From assembly GCA_019693395.1 (NCBI GenBank), contig JAAMXP010001172.1:5754-69753 (forward strand): DNA of 64,000 nucleotides. The letters run 5' to 3'. This DNA is from Ettlia oleoabundans (Eukaryota > Chlorophyta > Chlorophyceae > Chlamydomonadales). Under the pieces are notes generated by a model that worked only from the letters and a program-made list of their open reading frames with translations, was not told the origin of the DNA and ran no database searches. The translations under genes and the position numbers were made by a program. Below, one piece after another: positions 1 through 10,580 of this stretch (the stretch's first letter is position 1; each line of letters opens with the position of its first letter).

Positions 1-1048
1 CCCGCATTTGGCGCGTTTGTTGCTCCACCCCCTGATGTAACTTCCTCCCTGCCCATATCCAGCGCTGCCAAGCCAATTGCCCTGCAACAGATTGATTGCA
101 CCATCAGTTCCTGGACATTGAGCGGAAGACGACAGAGAAGGATAGGACTAAGTCTAATGGAATATGACTATTTGCAAGCTGAATGATGCATATGTGGTGG
201 GTGTCTGCTTTATCTGTAGGTACTGATTCTGGGGTGGAAATCGAGCCTTGGTACTATCCCTGGGTATCAGGGACGCCCCCCTGCACGGTAAAAAGCGTGT
301 CAAAACTGTCACGGATCGTTACTTGTTTTTCAATCATTATGCAAGTGTCCTTTTCACTCGGGGGCAGGAAAACGAGCATGCTTGCCCATCGCCCCACAAT
401 GCTTGTCTAAACATACAGAGAAATACGTATTTGATGGTAATGAGGCGACATATAATATCATTCACAGTTCGTTGATGGCTATTTGCGCATCACACTAAAA
501 AAGGCGGTGTGGGTCAGCGCAGCAGCCCACTGTCAAGGCCATGCTGAGTCCCTGCCCGATCGCAAGTGCCAGAGGAGCAGAAAGGTCACCAGCACTGCCA
601 GTGGATGCTTAAAAACAGGGCAATTGAGATTGGCATCCAGTGTTGTGTGCTGATAGTTTTGAATTTGGACGTAATTACCACGATGTCAGCCGAGGCATTT
701 TGCAAGTGCGGTGTCAAGCCCCAACGACCTGCAGGAGTTGCAGTGGTCAAAGCGCGTAGAACTTTAGCACCCGCAAGAGTATAGTATTCAAGTTTTCAAG
801 TGCCAGAAGAGGGCTATGAAACCTACACGATCGACTTAAGCCAGACCCCGGGCTGATCTAACAGACCCACTGGCGGGGAGCTCCCAGGAGGAGCAGTGGC
901 AGCTGGAAAGCTGGCCAGCACATCTTCCCCTCAAGTCACCCCAGTGTGTCACGCTCTTATTTTTTTCGGAACACATAGTTCAATTGCGGCAAAACTACCC
1001 TGCTTCGGGAAACCGGCAGCAATCGCAGCGTTGGCGCGATACGCAGGA
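1..1048. other. Left edge, no gene recognised
   Basis: No exon with recognisable protein similarity was found on either strand. Open frames here are short and overlap in several frames. The right part probably holds the promoter and 5' UTR of the helicase gene that starts at 1049. An upstream gene's 3' UTR cannot be excluded. Confidence 0.4.
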
Positions 1049-4000
1049 ATGCGGGAGGGTGCCCTAAAGCCAAAAAAGAAGGAGCATGCGGCGCCTGCCC
1101 GGGGAGGGGCATCGGAAGGTGTGGCGGCTGCCGCGACGGCGTGCATGCCGGCACTGCTCTTGCATTTCCAGACACTGCGGGCCTGGCTCTGTGGCGGTCT
1201 TTGCAGGCGAGCCACAAGACAAGTGTGTTGTCATAAGCGGCAACGTGCAGCACAAGCAGAAGAAACGCAAGCTGGAACGGCTGCTGGCCGTCGACGGTGC
1301 CACATCAGCGGTGGACGCGCCTGCAAGGAGAGAGGAGGCAGCAGCAGCAGGACGAGATGCACCAAAATCAGCAGAAGCAGCAGTATCAGCAGCAGATGTT
1401 CCAGGGAAGGCTGCAGAAAGAGCGAACGCGTTGGACCAGCTGCCTGCAGCCCTTGATGATGTTGATGGACAGGACAACCAGCCAGCAAACAAACAGAAAA
1501 GGCCCACCAAGCTTGAGTTAGAGCGACATACCAGTAGAGTGAGCGGCATAATGTCCTCGCAGGTATGTTTGTGCAGTCAGCCTGCCCAAGCATTGCCCTC
1601 AACATAGTGCCCTGCTTGATCAGCACAGGAGCTGGGCGTGTGAGATGGACGGGTATGTTTGCTCAGGGCAGTACTGATCTTCATGTATGTTTGCTGGCTT
1701 CCTCGAGATGTGCAGACCTTTGACCAATTGGACTTGACAGAACAGACCAAGCGGGGCATCCAGGACATGGGTTTCACACACATGACAGAGGTGCAGGCTC
1801 GCACTATCCCGCAATTGCTTATTGGCCGTGACGTGCTCGGTGCTGCCAAAACAGGTGTGCGTCCATGGGTGCCGCGGCATGGTGGGACGTGACAGTCGTC
1901 ATGCTCACAAATTATGTCAATCGCCATTGCAGATGTGTTGGCTCCCGCTCGCACACCATGCCGTAGTCTTCACCACTTTAATGGTGGTGTCTTTATGATG
2001 CAGGCTCAGGCAAGACATTGGCTTTTCTAATCCCATGCGTGGAGATGCTGTACCGTGCCAAGTTCATGCCGCGAAATGGCACTGGCGTGATTGTCATTTC
2101 GCCCACGCGTGAGCTGGCACTGCAAATATACAGTGTGGCGCGCGATGTGATCAAACAGCACACGCAGACGCACGGTGTGTGGTGAATGTGCGATTGCGGG
2201 ACGTGTGGCCAAATAGCGGGCGTGCCCTCCATCCCTGTCATGAGGTTCCTTACGAAAATGGGCCTGACAAGGGTTGGCAGTACTGTGTCAACTTGCTAGG
2301 TTGAATAGCACATTGCAGGTGCAGTGCAGCATGGCAGTAGCGTAGCAAAGGGGCCTCTTGCAAGTGAACAGATGCTTACATAGACCTGTTGATAAAGTTT
2401 TTGTGAACATCTTGCAGGTCTTGTGATGGGTGGAGCAAACCGGCGCACTGAGGCGGAAAAATTGGTCAAGGGTGTGAACCTGCTGGTGTCAACGCCAGGG
2501 CGCCTGCTAGACCACCTGCAGAACACCAAGGGTTTTGTATACCGCAATCTGGCTTGCCTGGTGCGTCAGTGTGATCAACAGGCACATGAGTGGTCAGGTT
2601 CCCCGGTTCAGCTGGCTGCTTTGCGACTTTGCCCGGAACTTCTGATGCCTTGTCTGCTTTGCTGGCCCTTGCAATATTGGTGCCTGCTGCCAGTCTGCAA
2701 ATCTACTGCGTGTTGAACTTGAGTCACGGCAGATCTCCAATTCACGCACCGTTGTCTTCATGCCTAGGTTTGCAGGTGATTGATGAGGCAGATCGAATTT
2801 TGGAGATTGGGTTTGAGGAGGAAATGCGGCAAATTGTGAAGATTCTTCCCAAGGACCGCCAGACCATGCTGTTTAGTGCTACACAGACCACCAAGGTTCA
2901 GGAAAAACCCGCCATGCTCTTGCCGTATATATCGGAAGCCCTAGTGCATATCTTGCCTGGGCTTCTGAGCTCTCGTCTCTCATTTACCTGCTGACTATCT
3001 GGCCATCGTTATGTTTTCTCTCCTTTCATACAGGTTGAGGACCTCGCACGCCTTTCGTTCAAACGGAAACCGCTGTATGTTGGGATTGATGACAGCAACG
3101 CGGTGGCAACTCGAGAAGGGCTTGAGCAGGTGCATTCCGTGGATGTCACAGGCATGCAGTGCAAGAGCTGAAAGCTGCACTACTTGTAACTGTCATGTGT
3201 ATTTGGAAACAAAACAGAGATGCTGCTGGCGATTTGCAGGGCTACTGCGTGGTGCCTGCTGACAAACGTTTCTTGTTGTTGTTCACTTTTTTGAAAAGAA
3301 ATACCAACAAGAAGGTGGGATCAGCGCAGTTTCCGTTTCTGTCTGTTTGAGGCATTCCCCCCTACACACCACCACCACCATGCACACATTCAGGGGCTCC
3401 ACTCACATGCGCACGCGCACGCACCCGTGCTGCACCTGTGTCACGATTATCCCATTCGCAGTTTCCCTGTCGCAGGTGATGGTGTTTTTCAGCAGCTGCA
3501 ACAGTGTTAAGTTCCACAGCGAGTTGCTGAACTACATTGACATACCCGTCAAGGCCATTCATGGCAAGCAAAAGCAGGCCAAGCGCACCACCACATTCTT
3601 TGAGTTCTGCCAGGTGCACAGAAATTCTGGCATCACGTATTTGGCAATCGTGCTAAGTCATCATCCAGGGTTTGACACAATGTTTTAACACGTGCAGGGC
3701 AGCTCACTGCATAGCCATCCCTGCTGGCTTTGCTGATCCTGCCGCATTTGTGTTCACCTCGTCGTTCTACCTTCAGGCGGAAAGCGGTGTCCTTTTGTGC
3801 ACAGACGTGGCCGCGCGGGGTCTTGACATCCCAGCAGTGGATTGGATCATTCAAGTGGGTTTTGTCCGTGGTTACCCACGCCCAGCGCCCCAACCAGACA
3901 CTTTTGCCAGCTTACTGTGTCTGAAGCCCAACCAACCACTTACGGCTTTGGTTGCTCTAAAATATCTACATGTTGCAGTATGACCCGCCTGATGATCCCA

Positions 4001-5163
4001 AGGAGTACATCCACCGTGTGGGACGGTAGGCAGCGTTCCCCTTGCCATTGCATGACAAGTTGTCAAACACAACCATTTGTTTAGCTTTGCGCCGAACACT
4101 TCAGCATAACGCATGCCGTATGATGATTCCCAACTCAAGGATCAACCATCGGAGTGGCGCTCAGCGCTGTATGCCGATGATCGGGTTTCTGACGGATCAT
4201 GCATTAGTCACCTTTCCTTGCTGCGACTTTGTCACTGCAGCATGTAGTACCTTTGTCTCATGCCCTTTTGAATCATCTTTCGTTTTGTGCAGCACGGCTC
4301 GCGGGCGCAGCGGGCGTGGTCGGGCACTGCTGCTGCTGCTGCCGGAAGAGCTGAGCTTCCTCAAGTATCTGAAGGTATCTGTCCTCTGGCTGATTGTATC
4401 CTGTTCAATCAGTTACAGACCATATCTTGGACTTTCGCGGTGCCATCTCCGCAGACCACATCTTCAGCTGCTTTTACAAATTGATCTGACTGGATGCAAA
4501 TGCTCTGCAGGCAGCCAAAGTGCCTTTGAACGAGTACGAGTTCCCCACAAGCAAGCTCAGCAACGTGCAGAGTCAGCTGGAGAAACTCGTCGAGAAAAAC
4601 TACTATCTGCATCAGAGTGCCAAAGAGGCCTTCAGGCATGCCACTGCTACTTGACTTAGAAAGCGCAGCCATGAATGTGTGCCTACACGAAGCACTTCTC
4701 TTGCTCTCATGATGTGCTGCTGTCACCAACCCACAGCACTGGCGGTGCGCAGGTCCTACATTCTTGCTTACAACTCGCATCACCTCAAGGACACCTTTAA
4801 TGTGCACTCCCTGGACCTCAAAGCTGTTGCAAAGAGCTTTGGCTTTTCTGCACCACCTAAAGTGAACATCAACATTGAGAGCCGCGCTGCGCACAGTCGA
4901 AAAGCGCAAAAGACGGGGCAAGGTGCCGATTACCGGCGCATGAAGTCAGGTGGGCTGCTCGGCATTTGCCAAGCATGGCGACAAGTTAAGTAGCTGGGGA
5001 TTGGATTCCGCCTTGCAACACCTGGTTTATATTCTGCCACATGAGAGCAAGCCGAAGTCTGCTCCCACATCTCACTATTGTGTGCGCAGGTCATCAGTTT
5101 AATGCCACCAACCCATACGGCGCACATAAGGATGGGGACAACCGGCAATTTGTACGTGGTTGA
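1049..5163 (+). CDS. HAS1: DEAD-box ATP-dependent RNA helicase, HAS1/DDX18 type
   Basis: The family acts in the nucleolus in 60S and 40S pre-ribosome assembly. Fifteen exons were modelled: 1049-1118, 1207-1562, 1716-1854, 2004-2174, 2418-2560, 2776-2895, 3034-3129, 3240-3314, 3476-3613, 3777-3854, 3979-4025, 4293-4374, 4511-4635, 4753-4949, 5090-5163. They join in frame to 636 residues. Visible motifs: Q motif region after exon 2, Walker A AKTGSGKT (about residue 185), [18 protein letters not shown] within VIDEADRI (about 296), SAT in [26 protein letters not shown] and HRVGRTARG. The Lys/Ala-rich N-terminus and the C-terminal NPYG...RQFVRG end fit HAS1/DDX18 rather than other DEAD-box families. 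The fit rests on recalled family sequence. The intron at 4636 has a GC donor (CAG|GCATGC). The first exon rests on phase agreement only, so the start is less certain than the rest. Confidence 0.93.
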
Positions 5164-5344
5164 GGCGATTGTTGTGTTGTTAAACCTTTTTGTATTTAGC
5201 TACAACCTACCGGCGCTGAGGAACTTGCAGAAACATGCTTTACAACTTTGAACAGTTTCAAGAATTTTCTCACAAAACAATGCAAATATTGAGCATTGAC
5301 TTGAGGCAAATATCTTTACGACTCTTACTGCCAGTTGCCAGCAT

Positions 5345-8159
5345 CTACCTGCGCCAGCCTGTGCTCCCCAATTGCTTAAGGGCGCTGCGCGCATTTGCCA
5401 CCACTGCGGCAGCCTCCCGCTCTTGCTTGCGGAGTCCGTCCAGCTGTTGCACCGCCAAGGCGGTGGCAGAGGCTGCCTGGTCAATCAGGGAACGAGCCTG
5501 ACTTGCCTGCTGTAGTAGTCCAGATGCCTCCTTCTCTGCATTCCTGCAATCAGCAAACACAGCAAGTGCAACAAAAGATGCAAGGCATCAGTACTAGCCA
5601 CGGGGCGGCTTAACCGTCTAGTAAACAAATTCCAGCAAAACAACTAGGGCAGGCAGCACACATAGCAGGGTCCACTCACTTCGCAGACACGGCAGCTGCC
5701 TTTGCCTCATCTGCAGCCTCTGAGGCCTCGCTCTGTACTTGGGTCATCTGCATGCGAGCGGCTTGCTTCAGCTCAGCAACACGAGCGCGTTCCGCCTCCC
5801 TGCATTCATGAAAGCATGCTTTGGGCGCATGCAGAGATGCTGCAGTGTATATAGTGGTATGTGGTACTTTGAGCATGGAACCTACACAATAGCATGATAT
5901 CTTTACAGTAATGGTTGTTATGCAGCGGCCAGGAGCACACTTACAGCTGTGCCTGGCGGGCTCTGCGCTCCTTCTCAACAGCTGCTTTGGCAGCAGCGGC
6001 TGCCTCTTGAGCAGCCCTCCGCTCCGCGTTGGCTGCTTCCCGGGCAGCTCGCCGCTCCTCCTCGGCAGCAGCTCTGGCAGCTGCACGCTCTGCCGCAATC
6101 TCCTCCCGTGACTTCTGAGCAGTTGCAGTGCTGCCAGTCCCACTGCGGTCGCCAGGTCCAGTGCCACGGCTGCCGCTCTTCTGCTGCGCATACCGCTTCT
6201 CGGCCATTGTAGCCAGCCCATCCTTGCGGCCCAACAACTGAGTTCCCAGCATCTTGCGACGTGCTGATGAACCGTCATCCCGGTTCTCCTGCACTGCTGC
6301 TTTTATCTTGCGTGTGCCAAAGGCAAGCGAGCTACGAGCAAGGCGCTCCTGCTGCGGCTCCTCCACCTGCATGCCAGCAACATATGGGCAATCGCTCAAC
6401 AGTAACTCTGTGAACCTCACAACCCAGTTGGTTGCACTCTTGCTGACTCCAGCTGCATTGCGCACCTCCTCTGATTCATCCTCCACAAGCCGCCTAAATA
6501 CGTAGAAGCTTCCTTCCGCATCATCACCATCCTCGGGCGGAATGAAACGGGCTACCCTGCACCATGGATGCAATATGGGCAATAGTTTCAGAAATGCTGG
6601 ATTGTAGTGCGCTGCTGGTCCCACGTAACCTTGACCACCATGAAAGCTTCAGCTTGTTGATGCATACAAGCGTGGGTAGGTAGCAGGCACCTGATGCGTT
6701 CGTCCAGATAGCCAATTCGGATGATGCGCTGTGGTGGGCCTCCCTTGGCCTTGCCATCAGTGGAGAATATCAGCTGCACCAGGAGGCCGGCACAGGAAGC
6801 GCAGCCTGTCAGCCACGGCTGGGTGAAAATTCACTTGGATGTCTTGTTTGGTTTGCACTGACGGGATCGATAACATTGATCAGAAGTGCAAATCACAGCT
6901 TGAGTAGTGCTGGCTGAAATAGAGTAAGCTTGACCTGAAATGTGTTGCTGTCGATGGGAAAGAACTCGCCCTCTTGGCGAGCACTGCCGGGGATGAAGCC
7001 CAGCGTTTTGTAGGTCACCTGCAAGGTACATGACGGCAGCAGCGGCCACAAATACATGAACATGAGAAGACCACACCCGGTACTAATTCTTGGCAGGCAG
7101 CAGGCTATTAGGTTTGGTTTGGCTGCACCAGTTGCAGGGCCCGTTTGCAGGGGAGCGCACCTCATTGATGCAGATGTTGGGCTCCTGCAGGCTTTGGAGT
7201 GCGCGCTGGCCGGGGAAGACTGTGCGGCCCAGCGGGGAGCGGAAGGGTCCACCCGCCGTTTGGGGCTTGGAAGCATACAGCACCTGGGATGCAAGGAGCC
7301 TGAGGTGGGTGATGATGATTGGGTGATGATAGGGGTGTGGGTGGTGTGGTCGTTGTTGGTGGAACGGGAGTGGTGTGTGCAGGCTAATCAAGCCAGCACA
7401 GGGCTGCATCAGGTTGCCCTTCCACTATGCGAATGTTAGATCGTTATTCAATCATATTGTGTGTGTACAACGAGTGACATGTGTGCAGATGTACCACACA
7501 ACGAGCAGCAACTTGTAACTTTGCCACCTCGTAATCGCCAAACAGCAGCGGGGACCGCAATGGGCTGCGGGGGCAGAAGCTCTCCAACTCCTCCACAAGC
7601 TCTGCAATCTGCTGGCGCCTGCTGGGTGAGGCATCCAATCCACCATTGGTGCGTTCTGTCAACTGAAGCAACTCCTCCACCAGCTCCTGCACCGGGATGA
7701 GGGGCCGGAGCCAAGATGCTCCGATTTTGCACACAGCATGCACGGAGCTTGTTGATGGTTGACAGACGTGTTTTGGGCAGTACTCGTTGCGTGCACCTAG
7801 TAGAGAGGCCCCGCCACTGGCCGTCGTTTCGTTACCCTCCCCCTTCAACCATTCCCTCGATAAATGTAATGTTACCACACCCTGTGACACTACCATCATC
7901 TGCACAGCGCACTCTTTCGCGGGACTCCCGCGGCCACAGTTCATGCACGGACATCCTGGCTCCCCTCGCTTGAACACTGTGTATGACATTCATGGAAATC
8001 AAGGAACACCTTAGCCTTGTTGGGGCTTGTTTTGGGCTTGGTGGGCGTCAGGAAGCCAAAGAGGGCCTGGGCCCGGGAAGGCTTGCGCACCACCGACCGA
8101 GCGGAGCGTGACTGGTGCTGCAGCGGCTGCCTCACGAAAGTCGCTACGGATGGTCGCAT
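5345..8159 (-). CDS. Plastid lipid-associated protein (PAP/fibrillin) with Ala-rich coiled-coil tail
   Basis: Fibrillins are plastoglobule- and thylakoid-associated proteins that bind lipophilic molecules. Eight exons on the minus strand (8159-8010, 7686-7528, 7283-7161, 7018-6935, 6773-6691, 6556-5945, 5799-5680, 5543-5345) join in frame to 509 residues. Residues 1-35 are rich in Arg, Ser, Gln and Val with no acidic residues, as in a chloroplast transit peptide. The PAP domain follows: ELVEELLQL...GGLDAS, the helix IAELVEELESF, the LLFGDYE|VLYAS strand, a GxFRSPLGR loop, and RIGYLDERIRVARF near residue 200. Past about residue 315 the protein becomes a long Ala/Glu/Arg-rich helical segment (REEIAAERAAARAAAEEE and similar), not part of a normal fibrillin. 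It could be a scaffold or a membrane-curvature helix; that is inference. Confidence 0.85.
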
Positions 8160-8635
8160 CGCAAAGGGCTGTCGAGTTGCAGGGTCCTTGTTTATCGAGG
8201 ACGCTGTCAGAAAGCCAGCCGCCGTGCTGCTGCACTGTTGCCAACTTTCAGGCCGGGCTTGCGTAGGCCTACACAAAATGACAAGTACGCAATCTGGAGA
8301 GGAGGGATTGTGGAACGCCCAGTCGCTTTTGGTAAGGCCGCAACGAAGTAGAATAAGAGGATAGGTACCGTATCCGTTTCTCTGTACTGCACCAGTCTTA
8401 AACTTCCAAACTGTGCTGCAAGTGAAGTTGAGGTGCCAATGAGGTTAACGTGATTGGCTGCCAGTTGCTACTTGAACCTTCCTCAGGTACTTGCTGCGCG
8501 GTCTGTTTACTGGGTTTGGTGTGTGGTTTCGTCGTATTTGGTGGTGTAATAATGTTTGCAATATCATGTGGTTCTACTGGTGCTCAAAGGCCCGGCGCCC
8601 CATTCATTTGAGGGCGAGGTGGGAGCGCGGGGGGA
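8160..8635. other. Intergenic, upstream of fibrillin gene
   Basis: This holds the 5' flank of the minus-strand fibrillin gene. The reading frame of its first exon stays open for about 100 bases upstream of the chosen ATG, but no earlier in-frame ATG was seen. No other feature recognised. Confidence 0.4.
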
Positions 8636-8797
8636 TACGCCCACTGTAGAGGGATGTGTGCGAAGGTGAGGCCATCGGCAGTGAGCAGGGATGGACCTAG
8701 GGGGACTGGCAAGGCCCTTTGCGACTGCGGCTCGTGCTTGGCAAGCAGTGGAGGTGCAAACTGGGAAGGTGCAAAGCACGCTGCTGCCTACTAATGG
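8636..8797. repeat. Left fragment of a dispersed repeat (copy A)
   Basis: From about 8640 (CACTGTAGAGGGATGT) to the CTGCTGCCTA near 8790 the sequence aligns with 55425-55575 at roughly 85 percent by eye, including a long shared block around GCGACTGCGGCTCGTGCTTG. In the copy at 55.4 kb the match continues without a break. Here it stops at 8797 and resumes at about 10430, so this copy is interrupted. Confidence 0.75.
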
Positions 8798-8799
8798 CA

Positions 8800-10422
8800 T
8801 CCCAACTTTTTATAATGCATGTATACACCATGTCAGCCGTGACATGGGCTTGACATTCTGTTAACATGCTTCATGACGGGCCATGTCAGCGGGACATGAC
8901 ACTGACATGCACCATGTTCGGCTGTGTTGACATGGCGCTGTTAACATGCAGCTTGTCAGGTTATGTTAGAGCTGGACATGGCCATGACATGCACTATATC
9001 CACAAGCTTCCACGTTCCAGCTTTCCTTCTCGCCGTCCCCTCATAGAAAGCTGCACAGCATGTGAGGCCGCGGCGCACGCCCCGACTTTCGCTAGTCCAC
9101 GGCTCGAAGCCTGTGACGCCACCATGTGTGTTGGTTGTGGCATCAGGCCGTTAGCAGTAGCACGCTGGCAGATTCGGCGCCGAGAGGCAGTGGGCTCGCA
9201 GCCCCGGCGGGCGGCAGCAGCGGCCCCGCCAGGCGGCAGCTGGCGCTGCTCTGTCAGGTACCAGGCCTTGCGGCAGGTGCTGTCTGACACCCTGTCCAGC
9301 CCCACCTTTCACGAATGGTAGCGCCGCATCTACCACTCTTGCGGCATATATGCGCCCTTTCCGACTGCATTTCCTGAGAGTTGCACACTCGGGCGGCAAA
9401 TGCTCCCTCTCTTCACCGCTGCACGGCACAACTCTCCGTGCCTCGGACCCATTTTTGTGCAGTTGAGTGGAAGGCAGCATCGCCATGTTTATACGCTTGG
9501 TGTTTGGCTGTGCCGGGCCATGAGGATGCACAGTCACTTGCACCCCAATTTGGTTGCTGTTTTCGCTCTTCGTAAAGCTGCGCTCCCTTTATCGAGTCTT
9601 TCGTTATATGCTGCTCACTACAGGAATGTTATGCTGTGTTTTCATCTGTGTGCAGATCTGCACATAATGACACCTCTAGGAGGGATGCGGTTTCTATGTA
9701 GTGCCCTCGGCGCCCTCAGTTGGAGCCATGTGATGCACAACTGCCCAGCCGTGCCAGCCAGCTGCCATCTTGTGCTACATTTGTCAGATTGATCCTACCA
9801 TTCGTACGGTGATGCCAGTTAGTTCTGTAGTTCAGTAAGCCATACTTTGCTGTATCAACTCACTGTCATTCTATTATGTGCCAGTTCCCTATATGCATGC
9901 TTAGCGCTCCCATCGGGGTGCATACCATCAACCCAAACACTGTTTTTACTTTGCTACCCTACCTGGTTGCATCCTCCTGCCAATATGGCATGCCCCAACA
10001 CACCTTTACATGCAAGTGTTTGCATGCCTTGGGTGAAGTGCAGGCTGCATAATCCACCCACTCCTCACCATTCCCTATTACCATGCATGTATGTTTCTGC
10101 CATACCATTTTCATGTTATTAGTTGTTTGGCTAACCCCTGCGACCAACATCAAGTGCCAAACACATCTGACGAGATTAGGGGTGTGGATGGCCGAGGATT
10201 GCCCGGTTCTCCTGGTATTGGCAGGCAGCATGTCTACAAGCTGCTTGTTCTTGCCATGTCGACATGCAAGCATGTCGACATGGCAGGATATGGGCAAAAC
10301 ATGCTTCATGTTGACATGGCGTTGACATGCTACCATGTCTTGCGTCCTTGGCGACTGGAGCAGACATGGGCCATGTTTTCTGCATGTTTCCCTGGTGTAA
10401 ACATGGGCGCTAAAAGTTGGGA
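8800..10422. mobile_element. Inserted 1.6-kb element with short inverted ends and palindromic subterminal repeats
   Basis: The ends are an 11-bp inverted repeat: TCCCAACTTTT at 8800-8810 and its reverse complement AAAAGTTGGGA at 10412-10422. Both subterminal zones (about 8820-8998 and 10225-10405) are packed with GACATG/CATGTC motifs in both orientations; the interior lacks them. The element sits exactly where copy A of the dispersed repeat is interrupted. No clear target-site duplication is visible and the interior has no recognisable transposase, so it looks non-autonomous. Dense subterminal motif arrays are known in CACTA and hAT elements, but the ends do not match either family's usual termini. 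Confidence 0.7.
10253..10284. repeat. Perfect 32-bp nested palindrome
   Basis: Two 15-base arms flank an AA spacer, and each arm contains the self-complementary 12-mer CATGTCGACATG. It lies in the right subterminal zone of the 8800-10422 element and is the strongest copy of its GACATG motif. It could form a hairpin or a double dyad protein-binding site. Confidence 0.9.
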
Positions 10423-10429
10423 CGGGGAC

Positions 10430-10580
10430 AAGTACCTGTCATAAGGTGGGTGGACGTTCAGCTGGGCCTGTGAGAAATTGGATGGTGACACAGGTGGGCG
10501 TGAATGCAGAGCAAGGAGCCGCAGAGCTTAGGGGATTCGCCTACGGAACTGGAAGGGGCGCTAATGGGGAAGGCAGCGCA
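10430..10580. repeat. Right fragment of the dispersed repeat (copy A)
   Basis: The stretch starting near ACAAGTACCTG and running through GTTCAGCTGGGC, GGAGCCGCAG and AGGGGCGCT matches 55583-55735 in the same order and orientation as the left fragment. It completes the copy split by the 8800-10422 element. Confidence 0.72.

Noticed and set aside
896..1456. 186-codon open frame over the start of HAS1
   Set aside because: It is in a different frame from the helicase exons, which show family similarity and splice-phase agreement. Its Arg/Cys/Ala-rich product is a shadow of GC-rich sequence.
8820..10405. CRISPR array in the GACATG repeat zones
   Set aside because: Repeats are short, in both orientations and irregularly spaced, with no spacers of uniform length; the genome is eukaryotic.
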